NCBI GenBank assembly: GCA_037893245.1
Contig: JBAIAA010000656.1
Coordinates: forward strand, 1,072,001-1,136,000
Source: Crossaster papposus
Lineage: Eukaryota; Echinodermata; Asteroidea; Velatida; Solasteridae
Direction of reading: 5' to 3'
DNA: 64,000 bases
Part shown: positions 32,776 through 44,856 of the stretch, one piece after another
Position numbering within the stretch: position 1 is the stretch's first letter
How the letters are laid out: each line of letters begins with the position of its first letter
Made by a program: the position numbers and the translations under genes
Notes under the pieces: generated by a model
What the model was told of the DNA's origin: nothing
The model's input: the letters and a program-made list of their open reading frames with translations, nothing else
The model's database searches: none

Positions 32776-33779
32776 CTGCGGTATGCATGTATACTCTTAC
32801 TAGTACTACACTGTCCTATGAAATTTTAGTAGTACACGTATTTTGTAGAGTTAATATATAAGTTTGTGAACACTAATTTGGTTGGTTACTTTTTGGACAA
32901 AAGGTACATGTACCGTATACACATGTACTGTTCTTTTAAGTTCAGCCTGTGTACATAATCAGGAATCGCAAATAGCATCACAACTAACTTTTGACATGCT
33001 ACACTGCCACTTCATCATTGTATTTGGATTGACAAACTACAAGATCACAACATGTTTCAACATGTCCTAAAAAATAGGCCAAAATCAGAAAAAAAGATGA
33101 ACATGGAGTGAGGAAGAGGTGGAGGCTGTGTTGGCTATTGGAACTGAAGAAAATAATAAAAGAAGTCCCAAAATGCTAGTGGTCCCGGTAGTTGGTTCAA
33201 AATTTAAACCTTATAATATTATTTTTATATTCACAGAATTAAACATTTGTCAGGTTAGTTGTCTCGCACCTTTCTTTAAGTTTTGAGAACTTTTGCTGCA
33301 CTTCAAACAAATGGTGCAGGCCTACTATAATGTTAACCTATAAGTGTTGATACATTGGTGTAAGACTTCTCTACAAATAATGCAGGGTTAGATTCGACCA
33401 AGATTAGGCACTATACAGGGTCAGTGCCATGTTAAAATGTTGTAGGGTAAAAAGGTCAGTCTAGTTTACATGTGTTGGACCCGTGTACATTTGTACAACA
33501 CACATACATTTGTATTTTATAATCAAGCTGGCTTAGCACTAGATGTTAGCTCCTTGTGTTTTTCTCACAGCTCTTTTGCTATCCATTACAGATTTGAAGG
33601 CTTGCCTAATACCGTACATGTATATGTATGGTACATCATAGAGCAAGGAACAGGGTACATGTACTGCGTGATGTGATATGGGATATTTGCCTGCAACATG
33701 TACAATGGCAATGTTGGCCTTTATATTGTAGAGAGCCCTGTACTATAAACCACCAATGGACTGCAGAATCCTGCTCAAC
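32776..33779. other. Mostly featureless; short Myb/SANT-like peptide
   Basis: At 33104-33169 one plus frame reads WSEEEVEAVLAIGTEENNKR, directly preceded by K-K-R and a stop codon. W-S/T-E-E-E starts are common at the first helix of Myb/SANT-like DNA-binding segments. It is too short to call a gene. Confidence 0.3.
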
Positions 33780-34325
33780 TTAAGCCGCGTTCGCATTGGA
33801 CTTAATACGTGATTGTCAAAGTTCACGGTGGTTATTCTCAGGAGCATCCGCACTTGGATTACCCGGCTCGCAAAGAGTACCAGGCCAGAGTGACATGTCA
33901 GAATCTAATAAGGTTGCCTACCCCTGACCTCTGACACCGTGTGCACCGGATGTGGTTTTGTAAAAAGCGTGCACTTAATTTAACAGAAAACTGCATAAAT
34001 ACGGCTCAAAACTCGCTCGAAAGTGTGCATTCGATCGAGTCACAGTACATGCGTATCATATCGCAAGTACTACTATCGCACATGCCAGCATTAGCTAGCT
34101 ATTTTAGCGCGCAAAACCGTAGAGGATATGCATTTGTGTGACAGCCAGGTTATCAGGGATGCTGAAACAGCCTCGCCCTGTAGAAGTACCGCCACAACGC
34201 GTAAACTTCTTTGTCTCAAGGTAAATGTAACTGCGCACTTTGTCGCAATGTGTGACATTTTGCCAATTGGTATTTCACAGAGAACAAAACATTACGTCGC
34301 AGTATAAAAGTCCAATACAGTGTAA
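33780..34325. mobile_element. Family H relative, diverged
   Basis: Left end TTAAGCCGCGTTCGCATTGG matches H (7320). A weak match to the opposite end (AAAAGTCCAATACAGTGT) occurs at about 34306. The right boundary is approximate. Confidence 0.5.
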
Positions 34326-35118
34326 AATTACACAAAGGAATGTCACAGTAAGTTACTGCGAGGCTGCGTAAGAAATAGTCCGATGGTAACACAGCTTTTG
34401 CTTGTGATTTCTTTGTTTGTAATACCGTTCTCCTAGACTACATAAGGGCGCTGTATTAAACAAAGTCATTTTCTGGGCACCAACCAGCCTATTGTACATT
34501 TCTTTGCTCGTCTCATTATTAGATGATTTGAATTGAGTAAATATTGCCAAACCCTTATATTTTGTAAGCATGGCATTGGACATGTGTAGCAGGTGATTGC
34601 AGGTCCTTCACAGTTCAAAGCAAAAACGTTTTCAGTTCATATTCCTTCATTAATTCATTCATTTCCTGCCATTGCTCACTATGAAGACACCTCATAGGAA
34701 TCCTCAATAGACCTACCTCCCTGATGTACTTTTTATTACAACCTCAGGATATTTACTCTCTCTGTAGGTACCTCCCACCAATGTCAACAAGCTAGTGGGA
34801 CGGATATTGCACCACAGATATCATACCAGTACACTGCAGTCACTATTGTGGAAAATCAAGTTGTGTTGAGCTGAACAATCATTGTGCACTTACCTGTAAA
34901 ATGTATACCATCCACATTGTAAACCTGCATCCATTCATGCAAGGGTGCATTAACAGATTGGTTGAAGACACAATGCCTATAAGATTTACGTATGCTATGA
35001 ATATTCCCCAATATTTTAAATGTGTTGAAAACAAGTTCCTTGTACTTTCAACCTTTGAAGGCTTTCCACATTTACTTCTACATGTCTTTCTGAATCCTGT
35101 AGAATCACCTAATAGGCT
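34326..35118. other. No gene seen
   Basis: AT-rich. The 124-codon frame at 34901-35275 runs into the next inverted repeat and shows no motif. Confidence 0.4.
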
Positions 35119-35272
35119 ACACTCACGCGCATCTGGGTCTCAGTTCGTGAAACCGCGTACTCAGTCAATTTCAGTTTTACCAACTGATACCCAAATGTGC
35201 GCAAGCACATCCGACAATGGTTCGCAAGAGTATAATTTTTGTTTTCACGAACTGACACCCAAGCGAGTGGTG
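35119..35272. mobile_element. Short inverted-repeat element
   Basis: ACTCACGCGCATCTGGGT-TCAGTTCGTGAAA at the left pairs with TTTCACGAACTGACACCCAAGCGAGTGGTGT at the right. About 154 bp. A single related half (CCGGGTGTCAGTTTGTAAAA) occurs near 36918. Confidence 0.65.
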
Positions 35273-35694
35273 TAAATAGAAACATTGAAAACTTTTAAAC
35301 TTGTGAAATTAACTGTTTTAGTTTTTGAAAACGAAAAATGTGACAATTGCGCATTGCATCAGTTTATGAAAACTAAATGCGATAGAGCATGTAAGTTCAC
35401 CTCGAGAGCGTACATGTACCGGTACTTGACTTTTAGAGAAACCAAACTTCCTTGACCATCGATTAGGGGCTTCAACGTGTAAAGCGAGTAGTTTTCTTAA
35501 AATACTTTGTTTTGATTTTAATGCTGTTCTTTTTACTGAAAGGTAGGTAAAAACGTTTAAATAAATATTATTTTTCAATTCAATATACAAAATATATATT
35601 GTTCTCGTTCACGTGCTAGTTTTTCTGCAAGTGTAAACCACCTGCAGTGTACATGTAAGGCAGTTGTCAATATAAGTCCGCACACGTCAGCACA
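35273..35694. other. No gene seen
   Basis: AT-rich spacer. Confidence 0.4.
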
Positions 35695-35702
35695 CCTACA
35701 TA

Positions 35703-36433
35703 TGGATGTCAAAAAGTGGCCATCTGCTTTAATCTGCTATCAGAATGGCAAAAAAGCAGATTGAAAGTTTTTGAATTTTTTTTACTATGCTGCTTTTCTG
35801 CTACCGGAAAAGTAGATTTTACTTTTACATTTGCTGACGGACGAAAAGTGGACAACTGGATAACTGGTTGATTGAGTAAAAGAAAATCCGATTGAACATT
35901 TTTGACTTTACTATTTTACCCTTTGCTGCCACCTGAAAATCAGATTTTTCACAGGCAGCCGAAAAGTGGCCATCAGCGTTTCTGCTTACAGAGGACAATG
36001 AATGTTTTGGTTACGAATTGTTTTTGACCGGCAGCATTCAGAGGCTCTTGTACCAAGTAGTAGTATGTTGGGCCGATTGCATAGTTGCATACTGTAGCAG
36101 ATCTGCCTAAACGCTCGACTAAACCCGCAGAGTCTGGGTACCTCCATCATCAAGTTTTGAGCTGATTCGCGAAGGGCTGGCTGCGCCAAACAAGCACGGA
36201 GTCAACTTGGACAGGGCACTGCTTTTTAGGTGGCAGAAAATGGAAAGTCAAATACATTCAATCAAATTTTCTGCTACTCAATCAAAAGACAACCAGTTGT
36301 CCACTTTTCGTCCGCCAGCAAAAGTAAAATCTACTTTTCTGGTAGCAGAACAGTAGAAAAGACGAAAAATGTATTTTACAAAAACGTTAAATCTGCTTTT
36401 CTGCCATTCTAAAAGCAGATGGCCACTTTTGGT
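35703..36433. mobile_element. Fold-back element with 8-bp target duplication (hAT-like)
   Basis: CCTACATA flanks both sides exactly (35695-35702 and 36434-36441). Inverted arms include AAAAAGTGGCCATCTGC / GCAGATGGCCACTTTT at the ends and GACGGACGAAAAGTGGACAA / TTGTCCACTTTTCGTCCG further in, with GAAAAGTGGCC repeated between. An 8-bp duplication fits hAT superfamily transposition. The middle (about 35985-36220) is unrelated to the arms and contains no recognisable ORF. Confidence 0.85.
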
Positions 36434-36441
36434 CCTACATA

Positions 36442-37030
36442 CACACCAACATGTAGTCCAGATTATGGGCGTGTGGTTTTTTTGGTCCTAGGCCCGGTTT
36501 ATAAGTGGTCCGTTAGGGCGCCCTCTCCAACAAACGCTCGCCTGGAGAAAAAAGCGAGTCTGACGGGCTGGCTGAGTATGTGCATGCTCATGCACCACAT
36601 CGTGTGCGCGCGTTGAATCGCACGAAAACAGTTCAGGAAGTGGACTAACCAACATGCAGTACAGGAATTTTGGGGTCAATCACGTACGTTGCAACTTGTA
36701 CAGTCAGGTTAAATTGTTTTTCTGCTTTTGTTTGTAAAATTAAGTTTTAATTTATCCTCCATATTTATGGCCGTTTCATGTTTCAGATCTTCATAAAAAC
36801 AAAGTATTATATAGAAAACAAAATCAATCACATGTAAAATTTCTATTGCCAGCGACTCTTAGTTTCAATCGAGACCTTTGTGCGTGAGACTTGCATGGTC
36901 TATTGTGCATTGCAGTACCGGGTGTCAGTTTGTAAAAATGAAAATTACTTGATTCTGTAAAATATGCACGTTTTGCTATATTATTAAACACCATCAAGCA
37001 TACATTTTGTGTACCAATGTGTTTTTCTGT
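36442..37030. other. No gene seen
   Basis: Nothing beyond the small inverted-repeat relative near 36918. Confidence 0.4.
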
Positions 37031-38120
37031 AGGTATCAGACAGGGTACAGTGAGAGCAACCGGTACCTGTAGGTATAGGGTACATGTACATGCAGTGAAT
37101 TACCGGTACCTGTACACGTGTACAGTAGGTACAGAGCTAGGTACAGTGAGAGCTACCGGTACCTAGTACAGTAGGTACAGGGTACAGTGAGAGCTACCGG
37201 TACATGTAGTACAGGGTACAGTATACATGTGGAGTGTCGTGGTCGGGCGGTTAAGAACTCGGTTTTCTGTTCCGCAGAGCGTGGGTTCGAGTCCCGGTGT
37301 CGACACGTGTGTCCTTAAGCAAGGCAATTAAACCACTATTGCTTCGTCTTTCGGATGGGACGTAAAGCTGTAGGTCCCGTGCGTTGTGTAATGCACGTAA
37401 AAGAACCCAGTAACACTCTTCGCTAAGAGAAGGGGTTCGCCCCGGTGTTCATGGCAGCGCCTCGGAATAGGCAACTAGATAGATGGCGCTTTACAAATGC
37501 ATGATCATCATCATCATCATGTACACGTGTAGACCTACAGTGAAAGCTACCGGTACCTGTACACGTGTACAGTAGGTACAGAGCTACAAAAAAAAGTAGG
37601 TACAGTGAGAGCTGCGGGAAACTTGTACAGTAGGTACAGGGTACAGTGAGAGCTACCGGTACCTGTAGGTACAGGGTACATACCGGTACACGTGTACATG
37701 TACATGTATGCAGTGAGAGCTACCCGTAATTGTACACGTGTAGGTACAGAGCTAGCTACAGGTATGTACAGTGAGAGCTACATGTACCGGTACCTAGTAC
37801 ATGTAGCTAGGTACAGGGTACAGTGAGAGCTACCGGTACCTGTAGGTACAGGGTACAGCACTGAGAGCTACCGGTACCTGTACCTGTATGTACAGGGTAC
37901 AGTGAGAGCTACCGGTACCTGTACATGTACATGTAGGTACAGTGAGAGCTACAATGATGTACTCGTACCTGTAGGTACAAGGTACAGTGAGAGCTACCGG
38001 TACCTTTAGGTACAGGGTACAGTGAGAGCTACATGTACTGGTACCTGTAGGTACAGGGTACACTGAGAGCTACCGGTACCTGTACATGTACACGTGTAGG
38101 TACAGTGAAAACTACCGGTA
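37031..38120. repeat. GGTACC-rich minisatellite, interrupted by a SINE
   Basis: Irregular units of roughly 30-45 bp built on GTACAGTGAGAGCTACCGGTACCTGTAGG, with inserted ACATGTAC words, about 18 units in all. The palindromes GGTACC, TACCGGTA and ACATGT make the array strongly self-complementary. The SINE at 37232-37520 splits it. The minus-strand frame at 37830-38063 is an artefact. Confidence 0.92.
37232..37520 (+). mobile_element. tRNA-derived SINE, intact head
   Basis: The head GAGTGTCGTGGTCGGGCGG is followed by ttaagaactcgg (box A-like) and GGGTTCGAGTCCC (box B, about 37285). Then comes the body with 'gcttcgtctttcggatgggacgtaaagc..ggtcccgtg..cacgtaaaagaacccagt..gagaaggggttcgccc' and a 3' end 'gcgctttacaaatgcatgatc' plus (ATC)n. 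The long extra arm layout recalls a leucine- or serine-type tRNA ancestor, which is inference. Confidence 0.85.
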
Positions 38121-38887
38121 CCCTGTACATAGGAAATTTCACATTGAATAACTATTGATGTTAAAAATCAAACCATCCCACTTCTTACAATATGATAAAG
38201 CTAAATATGCATTTGTAGTGTACTAAGTGAAATATAAACACTAATTGTTGTTAAGTAACGGTAATAGAAACCCTCTTGCCTGGATACATGTAGCATACAG
38301 GTAAATTCCCCAGCATGCATTGTGAAATGGAAACAGAATGTCTGGTTGAGACTGACAGAGAGCTTTCTAAGTGACAATGAATTGTCCAAGTAAAAACTGA
38401 AGCTAAACTATCTACTTCAGGCTGTCAAGGTGTGTCATTTCAATTTCATCCATTCAATTGGACATTTAATACAGCCACTGCTTCCCATGAGCAAGCATTC
38501 TTCATTCTCTGCAGGTCCTTTTTTTCTGTTCTTGTTCTATTGATCAGGGGTCCTTAGCATCCAGAGAAAAGTGCATGGAATCTATATATTGTATTTGAAT
38601 AAAGGTTTGTTAAATGGCTGGGTGCAGCACAACTCTGATTGGCTTGTCTCTTTATTACAAGAGATGTGTGCACTTTTTATCTTGCAAGGGCTGAAGTAAA
38701 AAAGGTCACGTATCTACGGTAACAAGATAAACAGAGCATGCTCAGAAGCGTTGACAACCGTGAAAATTAAAGAGTCCTGGTATTGTACTAAAGTGCAGTG
38801 TGCTTCTAATTGTCATTGTATTGCAGTTTGATCAGACCAAGTCCAGAAGATTTCATTTTACAGTCGTCGTTTTTACAAAGTAGATGT
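38121..38887. other. No gene seen
   Basis: AT-rich, no repeat family recognised. Confidence 0.4.
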
Positions 38888-39083
38888 ATAATAATGTGCG
38901 GTGATTTAGCACTTTATCACCAACGGTCTCAAAGCGCTTCACATTATTACCCCGATCATCAGGCCCATGAAACATCCCAAATACCATCTTAGCTCCCTGG
39001 GAAGTATACAGCTCAATACTGCCATTTTAGCACAAAACAGCTAAATCAACCACAATAACCATCTGTGCCCTCACAGGTACTTA
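38888..39083 (-). mobile_element. SINE fragment (same family as 48190-48577)
   Basis: Reverse complement of the 3' two-thirds of that SINE: 'aaagcgctt', 'attaccccg', 'gggcccatgaaacattcc', 'ataccatctcagctccctggg', 'gcccac-tttagc' and 'ccctcacaggtacc' are all recognisable in order. The tRNA head is missing. Confidence 0.8.
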
Positions 39084-40578
39084 CAGTACTTGGTACCCAG
39101 GGTTGGTTTTCTCCTGAAAACATTATCTTGGTACCAGTATCTTGGCTAGGAGGTCACGGGGAGGTCAGCTTCTAAGTCACAATGTGTTTGTAATAGTTGT
39201 CTCCGAAGGTTTGTACAAAGTCAATAATGTGTTGGGGTGATCTTAGAAATTAAAGCAAATAAACCATTCACATTAATTGACATAAAACAGTCTCAGGAAA
39301 CCACCTTTGAGATAGAAGAGTTCTGATTGGATAGAAGTGTAGCCCATGCTCCACCCCTATTTCTTGCATTCAATGATTCAAGGGAAAAACCCCAGTAAAC
39401 AGCCACAAGCTGCAAGAGCTTACAGGCTAGATGTGATTGGTCTCAAGATAAATAAGTGACAGACTGTTTTAGGCTCCTTCCATTCCTATAATGTGTCATA
39501 CATACGTACATTATGTACTCAAGTTTGGTGCAATCAATCCAAACAGTGTACATTATGTTGTTGAGTTTTCTTACAGCATACCAATTTCATTCCAAACATT
39601 AGGTAAATGTATGTATAACTGTTTTGCCATGTATATTAATTCTTTGTTCCTCCATTTTTTGCAAATAACCATAATGTTTTTTTATGTTTTTGTTTATATT
39701 TATATTTTTACTTTTTATTTATTTATTTTTGGGAAGGGGGGGGGTGTAATTTCTATATATTCACAATTTCACATATGTACCTTACGGGTACAAGTGTATT
39801 TAAGGTTCATCCAATACAATCTATTATCAAAAAATCCCGACAAGAAAAAGATTTTGGGTGATAATCTTGTTAATTATAGTTTTAAGGATTATCATTTACC
39901 TTTAATACAATTGTTGGACAGTATGTGTTTTTTTTATTTGAACAGCTTTTACATATGTGGTACAATAGTCCATCTTATCTTTCCACACTTATCTATTTTT
40001 GTACTTCTCTCCCAATCTTCAATCACTAGACATAAGTGAATCATGAGTACATCCATAGAGCAAGGTACCGGTAGCAAGCCAAATGATACAATCTTCCCTC
40101 CAGTAACATCAAACCATCATCGTTGATGATATCAGACATCTCTAAATCTTCAGCAATCTAACTCCCAAACCTTGAATCCTTGCCAACCAACCAATGTCAA
40201 CACCGCCCAACTTAACACAGTTACCATGTCACCTTCTCAACCTCCCTGGCTGGTGATGTCATTAGCCTGGCCAGTAGGCACGCAAAGTTCACCAGTAGGG
40301 TCTAGACTCCAGGGGTGTAACATTTGCAGCAGCACTGATCATAATCCTGACATTTGGGAGACTGTGAGACAAGGATTAGATGTACATACATGTAGTATGA
40401 TGCAAGATGCACATGGATGGTATGACTCAGGGTCAGATGATGTAATGGGAATAAAGTTATAGGCACTTGGGAAACTTGAACATTATTGACTTTATTATTT
40501 TACAGTAACCCTGGGATAGAGGTAGTCTGCATTAAATCATTGTTGTATTTCTGTGACACAGTTTTGGAAAATTATGAA
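39084..40578. other. No gene seen
   Basis: Contains a T-rich tract (39640-39740) and a 182-codon plus frame at 39491-40039 rich in F, Y, I and L, as expected from T-rich DNA. It lacks a start context and any domain. Judged chance. Confidence 0.5.
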
Positions 40579-40586
40579 CTATTCTG

Positions 40587-41222
40587 CAGTGTTGTTGACT
40601 CGAGTCGGTGACTTGGACTCGAGTCCGACTCGAGTCGCCAATTTTGTGACTTGCGACTTGACTTGACTTGACGAAAAATGACTCGGGACTTGACTTGACT
40701 TGAGTAAATTTGACTTGACGACATTGCAAGTCATCGTGTTTTTACTATTTTATGTTATTTACAAAAAATTGTGTTCAATCTGGCCACGGCAGCCGTTGTA
40801 TTTTGTTTGCCGCGTCGCGAATCTGAACGTAAAATTTACTGTTACATGTAATACATGTATTGCATGTACTGTGTGTACGCACATGCTATTTATTACATTG
40901 CAAAGTGTAGGCTACATGTACATCACCTACCTGTACATGTCTAGTCTTCCAATTCGACTAGTGAAAGCTGTGTGAGCTATTACTGTTAAAAGCTGTGTAT
41001 TAACATTCAACAAAATGTATACAGACTTTCATTGATGATTTAGTTGACTTTTTCTCGGGACTATAAATGACTTGTGACTTGACTTGACAAAAAGTGACTT
41101 GTGACTTGACTTGAGAAATTTTGACTTGACTTGACTTGAGAAATTTTGACTCGAGACTTGACTTGACAAGAAAATTTGACTTGTGACTTGACTTGACAAA
41201 AAATGTCTTAGTTACAACTCTG
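40587..41222. mobile_element. hAT-type element with perfect 8-bp target duplication
   Basis: CTATTCTG occurs directly outside both ends (40579-40586 and 41223-41230). Terminal inverted repeats are CAGTGTTGTTGACTCGAG and its imperfect partner (CAGAGTTGTAACTAAGAC read on the minus strand). Both ends carry arrays of ACTTGACTTG / ACTCGAGTC words, typical of sub-terminal transposase-binding repeats. 636 bp; the central frame at 40700-40975 has no transposase motif, so it is non-autonomous. Confidence 0.92.
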
Positions 41223-41335
41223 CTATTCTGTACACGGAAGCTGAACTTTCAATTCTGAATTTACAGGTAGGTACATGTATTCCAATCGACCTTATGCACC
41301 GTATTTGAACAGCCCTTTTTAAACTACAGCCTCCC

Positions 41336-41425
41336 AACCCAGGTCAAACTCAACCCAGGTCAAACTCAACCCAGGTCAAACTCAACCCAGGTCAAACTCA
41401 ACCCAGGTCAAACTCAACCCAGGTC
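41336..41425. repeat. 16-bp minisatellite, about 5.6 units
   Basis: Identical units of AACCCAGGTCAAACTC. Followed by related but diverged words (aacccaagttgaaa, tttaacccggg) to about 41510. Confidence 0.95.
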
Positions 41426-42045
41426 TGATATTTTTAACCCAAGTTGAAAATCTCAATTGAGTTTAACCCGGGATGAAATTAATATCAAGGTTGACAGAGG
41501 GTTGGCGCAGGGTTGAAATTGTTCAAGTGTGAAGCGCTGCATGTTTTCAAACCTGCGTCCACCCCGACATTTATCTAGTGTGTAAAAGGGTTTTCTTTGT
41601 TATTTTACATAATAATGTGTAAATGATGAATGCACAAAAGGTTCCATTATTTTAATCCAAGAAATTGACCTACTGGTGTCACTGTTTGGGTTAGCCACGC
41701 CGCTTAGACAACTACACGTGCAGCACCTGGGTGCAATGTGCAAAACGCCTAGTATAACAGCCGCATCATTGTACATACACGCTCCCTCTGACTGGCTAAC
41801 GGTGTTGTCTTAGATTTCTGAGACAAGTTTTCTCACCATGTACAGGCAGACTTTTGTGCGCCCACTGGTAGCAGAAAGGTGAACAAATCACTTTTCTTAT
41901 AAATACCGGGTATTCCAGTCCCTCTTTACAGTGTCTTAAAAAAAGGAAAACCGAGATTGAAATACACATTACCTAAATGTCCCCCGGATATCCTTGCTCG
42001 CGTGATCGGTCCGGGAGCTAAACAACGCCTAATCTGGCCATTGAC
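41426..42045. other. No gene seen
   Basis: No frame or repeat beyond decayed relatives of the preceding array. Confidence 0.4.
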
Positions 42046-42367
42046 GCGCGCGTCCCGCATACTGCGCGTCCCGCATACTGCGCGTCCCGCATACTGCGCG
42101 TCCCGCATACTGCGCGTCCCGCATACTGCGCGTCCCGCATACTGCGCGTCCCGCATACTGCGCGTCCCGCATACTGCGCGTCCCGCATACTGCGCGTCCT
42201 GCATCCTGCGCGTCCTGCATACTGCGCGTCCCGCATACTGCACGTCCCGCATACTGCGCGTCCCGCATCCCGCATACTGCGCACGTCCCGCATACTGCGC
42301 ACGTCCCGCATACTGCGCGCGTCCCGCATACTGCGCGTCCCGCATACTGCGCGTCCCGCATACTGCG
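42046..42367. repeat. 16-bp CG-rich minisatellite, about 20 units
   Basis: Units of GCGCGTCCCGCATACT, with a few variants (CCTGCATCCT near 42200, added CA near 42290). The period of 48 bp leaves both strands open, giving false 100-170-codon frames such as RDAQYAGRAVCGT. Confidence 0.97.
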
Positions 42368-44779
42368 CTGCCGGTACAGCGTGAATTAAGAACTCTAAAA
42401 TATAGACTACTTTGTGGTATTGCGCATGCCTTGTTAGGTTTCAACTAATACAAGTGTAAGGCGACCAGATTTTGACCAATAGAAATGGGTAAACTGTCTA
42501 AGGTATTTATGAATTCCAAATAAAACATCCTTTATTCAATATTACACTTAATCAGTGATAAAACAGTAAGCTTATCCCTGTCACAAACTAACTGGTTTCT
42601 TGTTTTTAAGACACGCTGTATAGCGTGTATGAATTGCAGGCTCTCAACTGGCTTATTTTCACAATGTTTAAGAGGGCATGGAAACTCGCGACTTCTGAAC
42701 AGAACAAACCACGGTAGATGGTTCAATCAATGTGGCTCAATCAATGTACCGTTATTTTGAACAAGATCAGAGCTGAAAACATGTCCAAGATTTGGAATAT
42801 CAGGTGATGTTCAACAGATGCTACGATTGGATAATGTTTGTAAACGATGAAGGTTAATACAAAACTGCTGCCCTCTATACTTCACCTTAATCAACAATAA
42901 CCACCCAAAATCTGCAAAATCCATCCCAAATTGTAAGATTTTGGCGGATTTGGTCCAGAAGTCCCGAGGTGAAAAAATAGTGATGGAATTTGGTGGATTT
43001 TGATGGATTTGGTACAGGAGACCTGAAGCAGAGCCGGTGCAATTAATGATTTTTGCCCAGTATCAAGTAGTGTTGTGTATTTATAAGGCATGTGTATTTT
43101 AAAGTCAATCAACATTTAGCCCATGGAAATCGACTGGTGGATTTTGGCAGATTTGGTCCAGTACCACGCCAGACCCTGGTAGGGAGTTACAGTAGGGTTA
43201 ATGCACTGGCTGTATTTCTTGCTATTATTAGGGGTGTCATACACACCGTGCAGACCCACTAGACAACGAGTAACAACATGATAATTTGCAGATCTCATGA
43301 AATGTATCATCTGAAAAAGAAAGACTTATATGAAAAATATGAGCAACATACATACTAGAAAAGATGATTTGAAATGCTTGAAAGATGTAAATAGAATAAA
43401 TGAGATGGTTCAAAAAATACTTTTTAATTACTGTTGCTTAATACGTTTGTTGTCTAGGAAAAAGCGCAATCTGAAAAGTTTATCGGACCATAACTTGGCA
43501 ACGCTTTGACCGATTTTGAAAGTTGAAAGAGATTTGCAATCTACTCACCAAGCCCTTCAAGAAATAGTCCCAAATAACTTCCTAAAAGCAATATTAAAAT
43601 TTGTATTGTCCCCCCTACTATTATGGCTGTTAACTAAATCTATTTGGTGAGAAAACACGATTACTAATTAAAGGCATAAGAAGCGCATGTATTGGCTTTA
43701 TGCGAGTCATTACAGTTTTCTAGGTCATTATACTTTGCAAGCTCATATACATGTGTATAGGTGCGAGTATACATGTATTGATTTTAGATTGCCCTTTTTA
43801 CTCTAAATATTGTTTTTTGCTGATGACAGTATTCATCCAAGGGGGAAAGGGTTAACCTGTGAGTGCATTTGATTTGAACATTAAATGTGCTGACAAATGG
43901 TGGCTATTTATCTTCTACGTACGTGACTGTTATTATATAATCCACATAAAAGATTGCTTTCCAACTACTACAACATTACTACATTCTGTTTATTAACATT
44001 ATAGCACAGCATGCACAATGATGGTGTATATTATATGAGATGTTCTACAAAAAAGGTATTAATTCGCGCTGTGCATTATCATGTAATGGCCCGCTCAACG
44101 TTGAGGAGAACATTTCATCAAAAAGTGATTTTCATTTTTAATACTTAAAGTTTCAGGTTTCATTCACAAAAATGTTTATTTTGATGAATAAGTTGAAAAA
44201 CTGACCATTTTGTGTGCATCGTTTAGGCTGTTTTCTCAGTTGTGTAATTTAAACTTCAAGGAAGTAATCAATATGCAAACACGTCATACAGTATCTCCAG
44301 AACGGGAGGGGCTATGGAGCTCTATTATATACCAAATGAAAGCTTTTGTTGTAGGGTTTCCAAGTATATAACTCAATTAGTTTGCAGCATACCTATTTTT
44401 GCGTAGTGGGTCAAAAATATTCAAAAATATTTGCTTACAGTAGAAAATAATGTTTTCATTTTATTTTGTGATAAAACATTCTGATGACAGCATCTGAATG
44501 CAGGTGCCAATAATTCATTAGCAGCCACATTCCAAACATTCCCCCACCCCTCCTATTTCAGACTTCAGACCTCAGACCTCACTCCTCCCACTAATCACAA
44601 CATCCTAGGCTGATGAAACATCTCATAGATCAATATATCTCTGAAACAAACCATCCAGGTACGTAGGAGAAGACCTTGGGCACATCACGCACACACACCT
44701 TAAGCAACAGAGTTTGATAGTTGTCCATTTGATTGATATGATGCACGTTCCAATCCTATGACTCATGCTTGGATCATAC
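42368..44779. other. No gene seen; possible decayed family G-like segment
   Basis: At 42887-43200 'ccacccaaaatctgcaaaatcc', 'ggcggatttggtcc' (twice) and 'gggagttacagtagggttaa' recall family G interiors and ends but without clean termini. The remainder is AT-rich and featureless. Confidence 0.4.
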
Positions 44780-44856
44780 CTTAAAATAGTCCAGCAGGGA
44801 TTGCTTAAAGCTTCTATGATGAGATTTACTCCATGAAAAATAGCATCTTTTACTAA
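44780..44856 (-). CDS. Exon-like unit at the start of a tandem array
   Basis: On the minus strand a possible acceptor (CACCTCCTCAATCAG) precedes a frame reading LVKDAIFHGVNLIIEALSNP then CWTIL, followed by AAG and a donor GTATGA. The peptide is helix-like. Neighbouring tandem units carry variants (LVRDAILHGVHLTIETLRCQ and LVRGAILRGVHLIIEALRCQ) ending at a weaker GGTAATA. The frame is kept but no family is recognised. It may equally be a non-coding tandem repeat. Confidence 0.25.

Noticed and set aside
39491..40039. 182-codon frame with hydrophobic stretches that could pass for membrane segments
   Set aside because: T-rich DNA gives F, Y, I and L by composition; no start context, conserved motif or splice sites.
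41926..42448. 100-172-codon frames on both strands
   Set aside because: Generated by the 16-bp CG-rich minisatellite; both strands open at once with the same periodic peptide.
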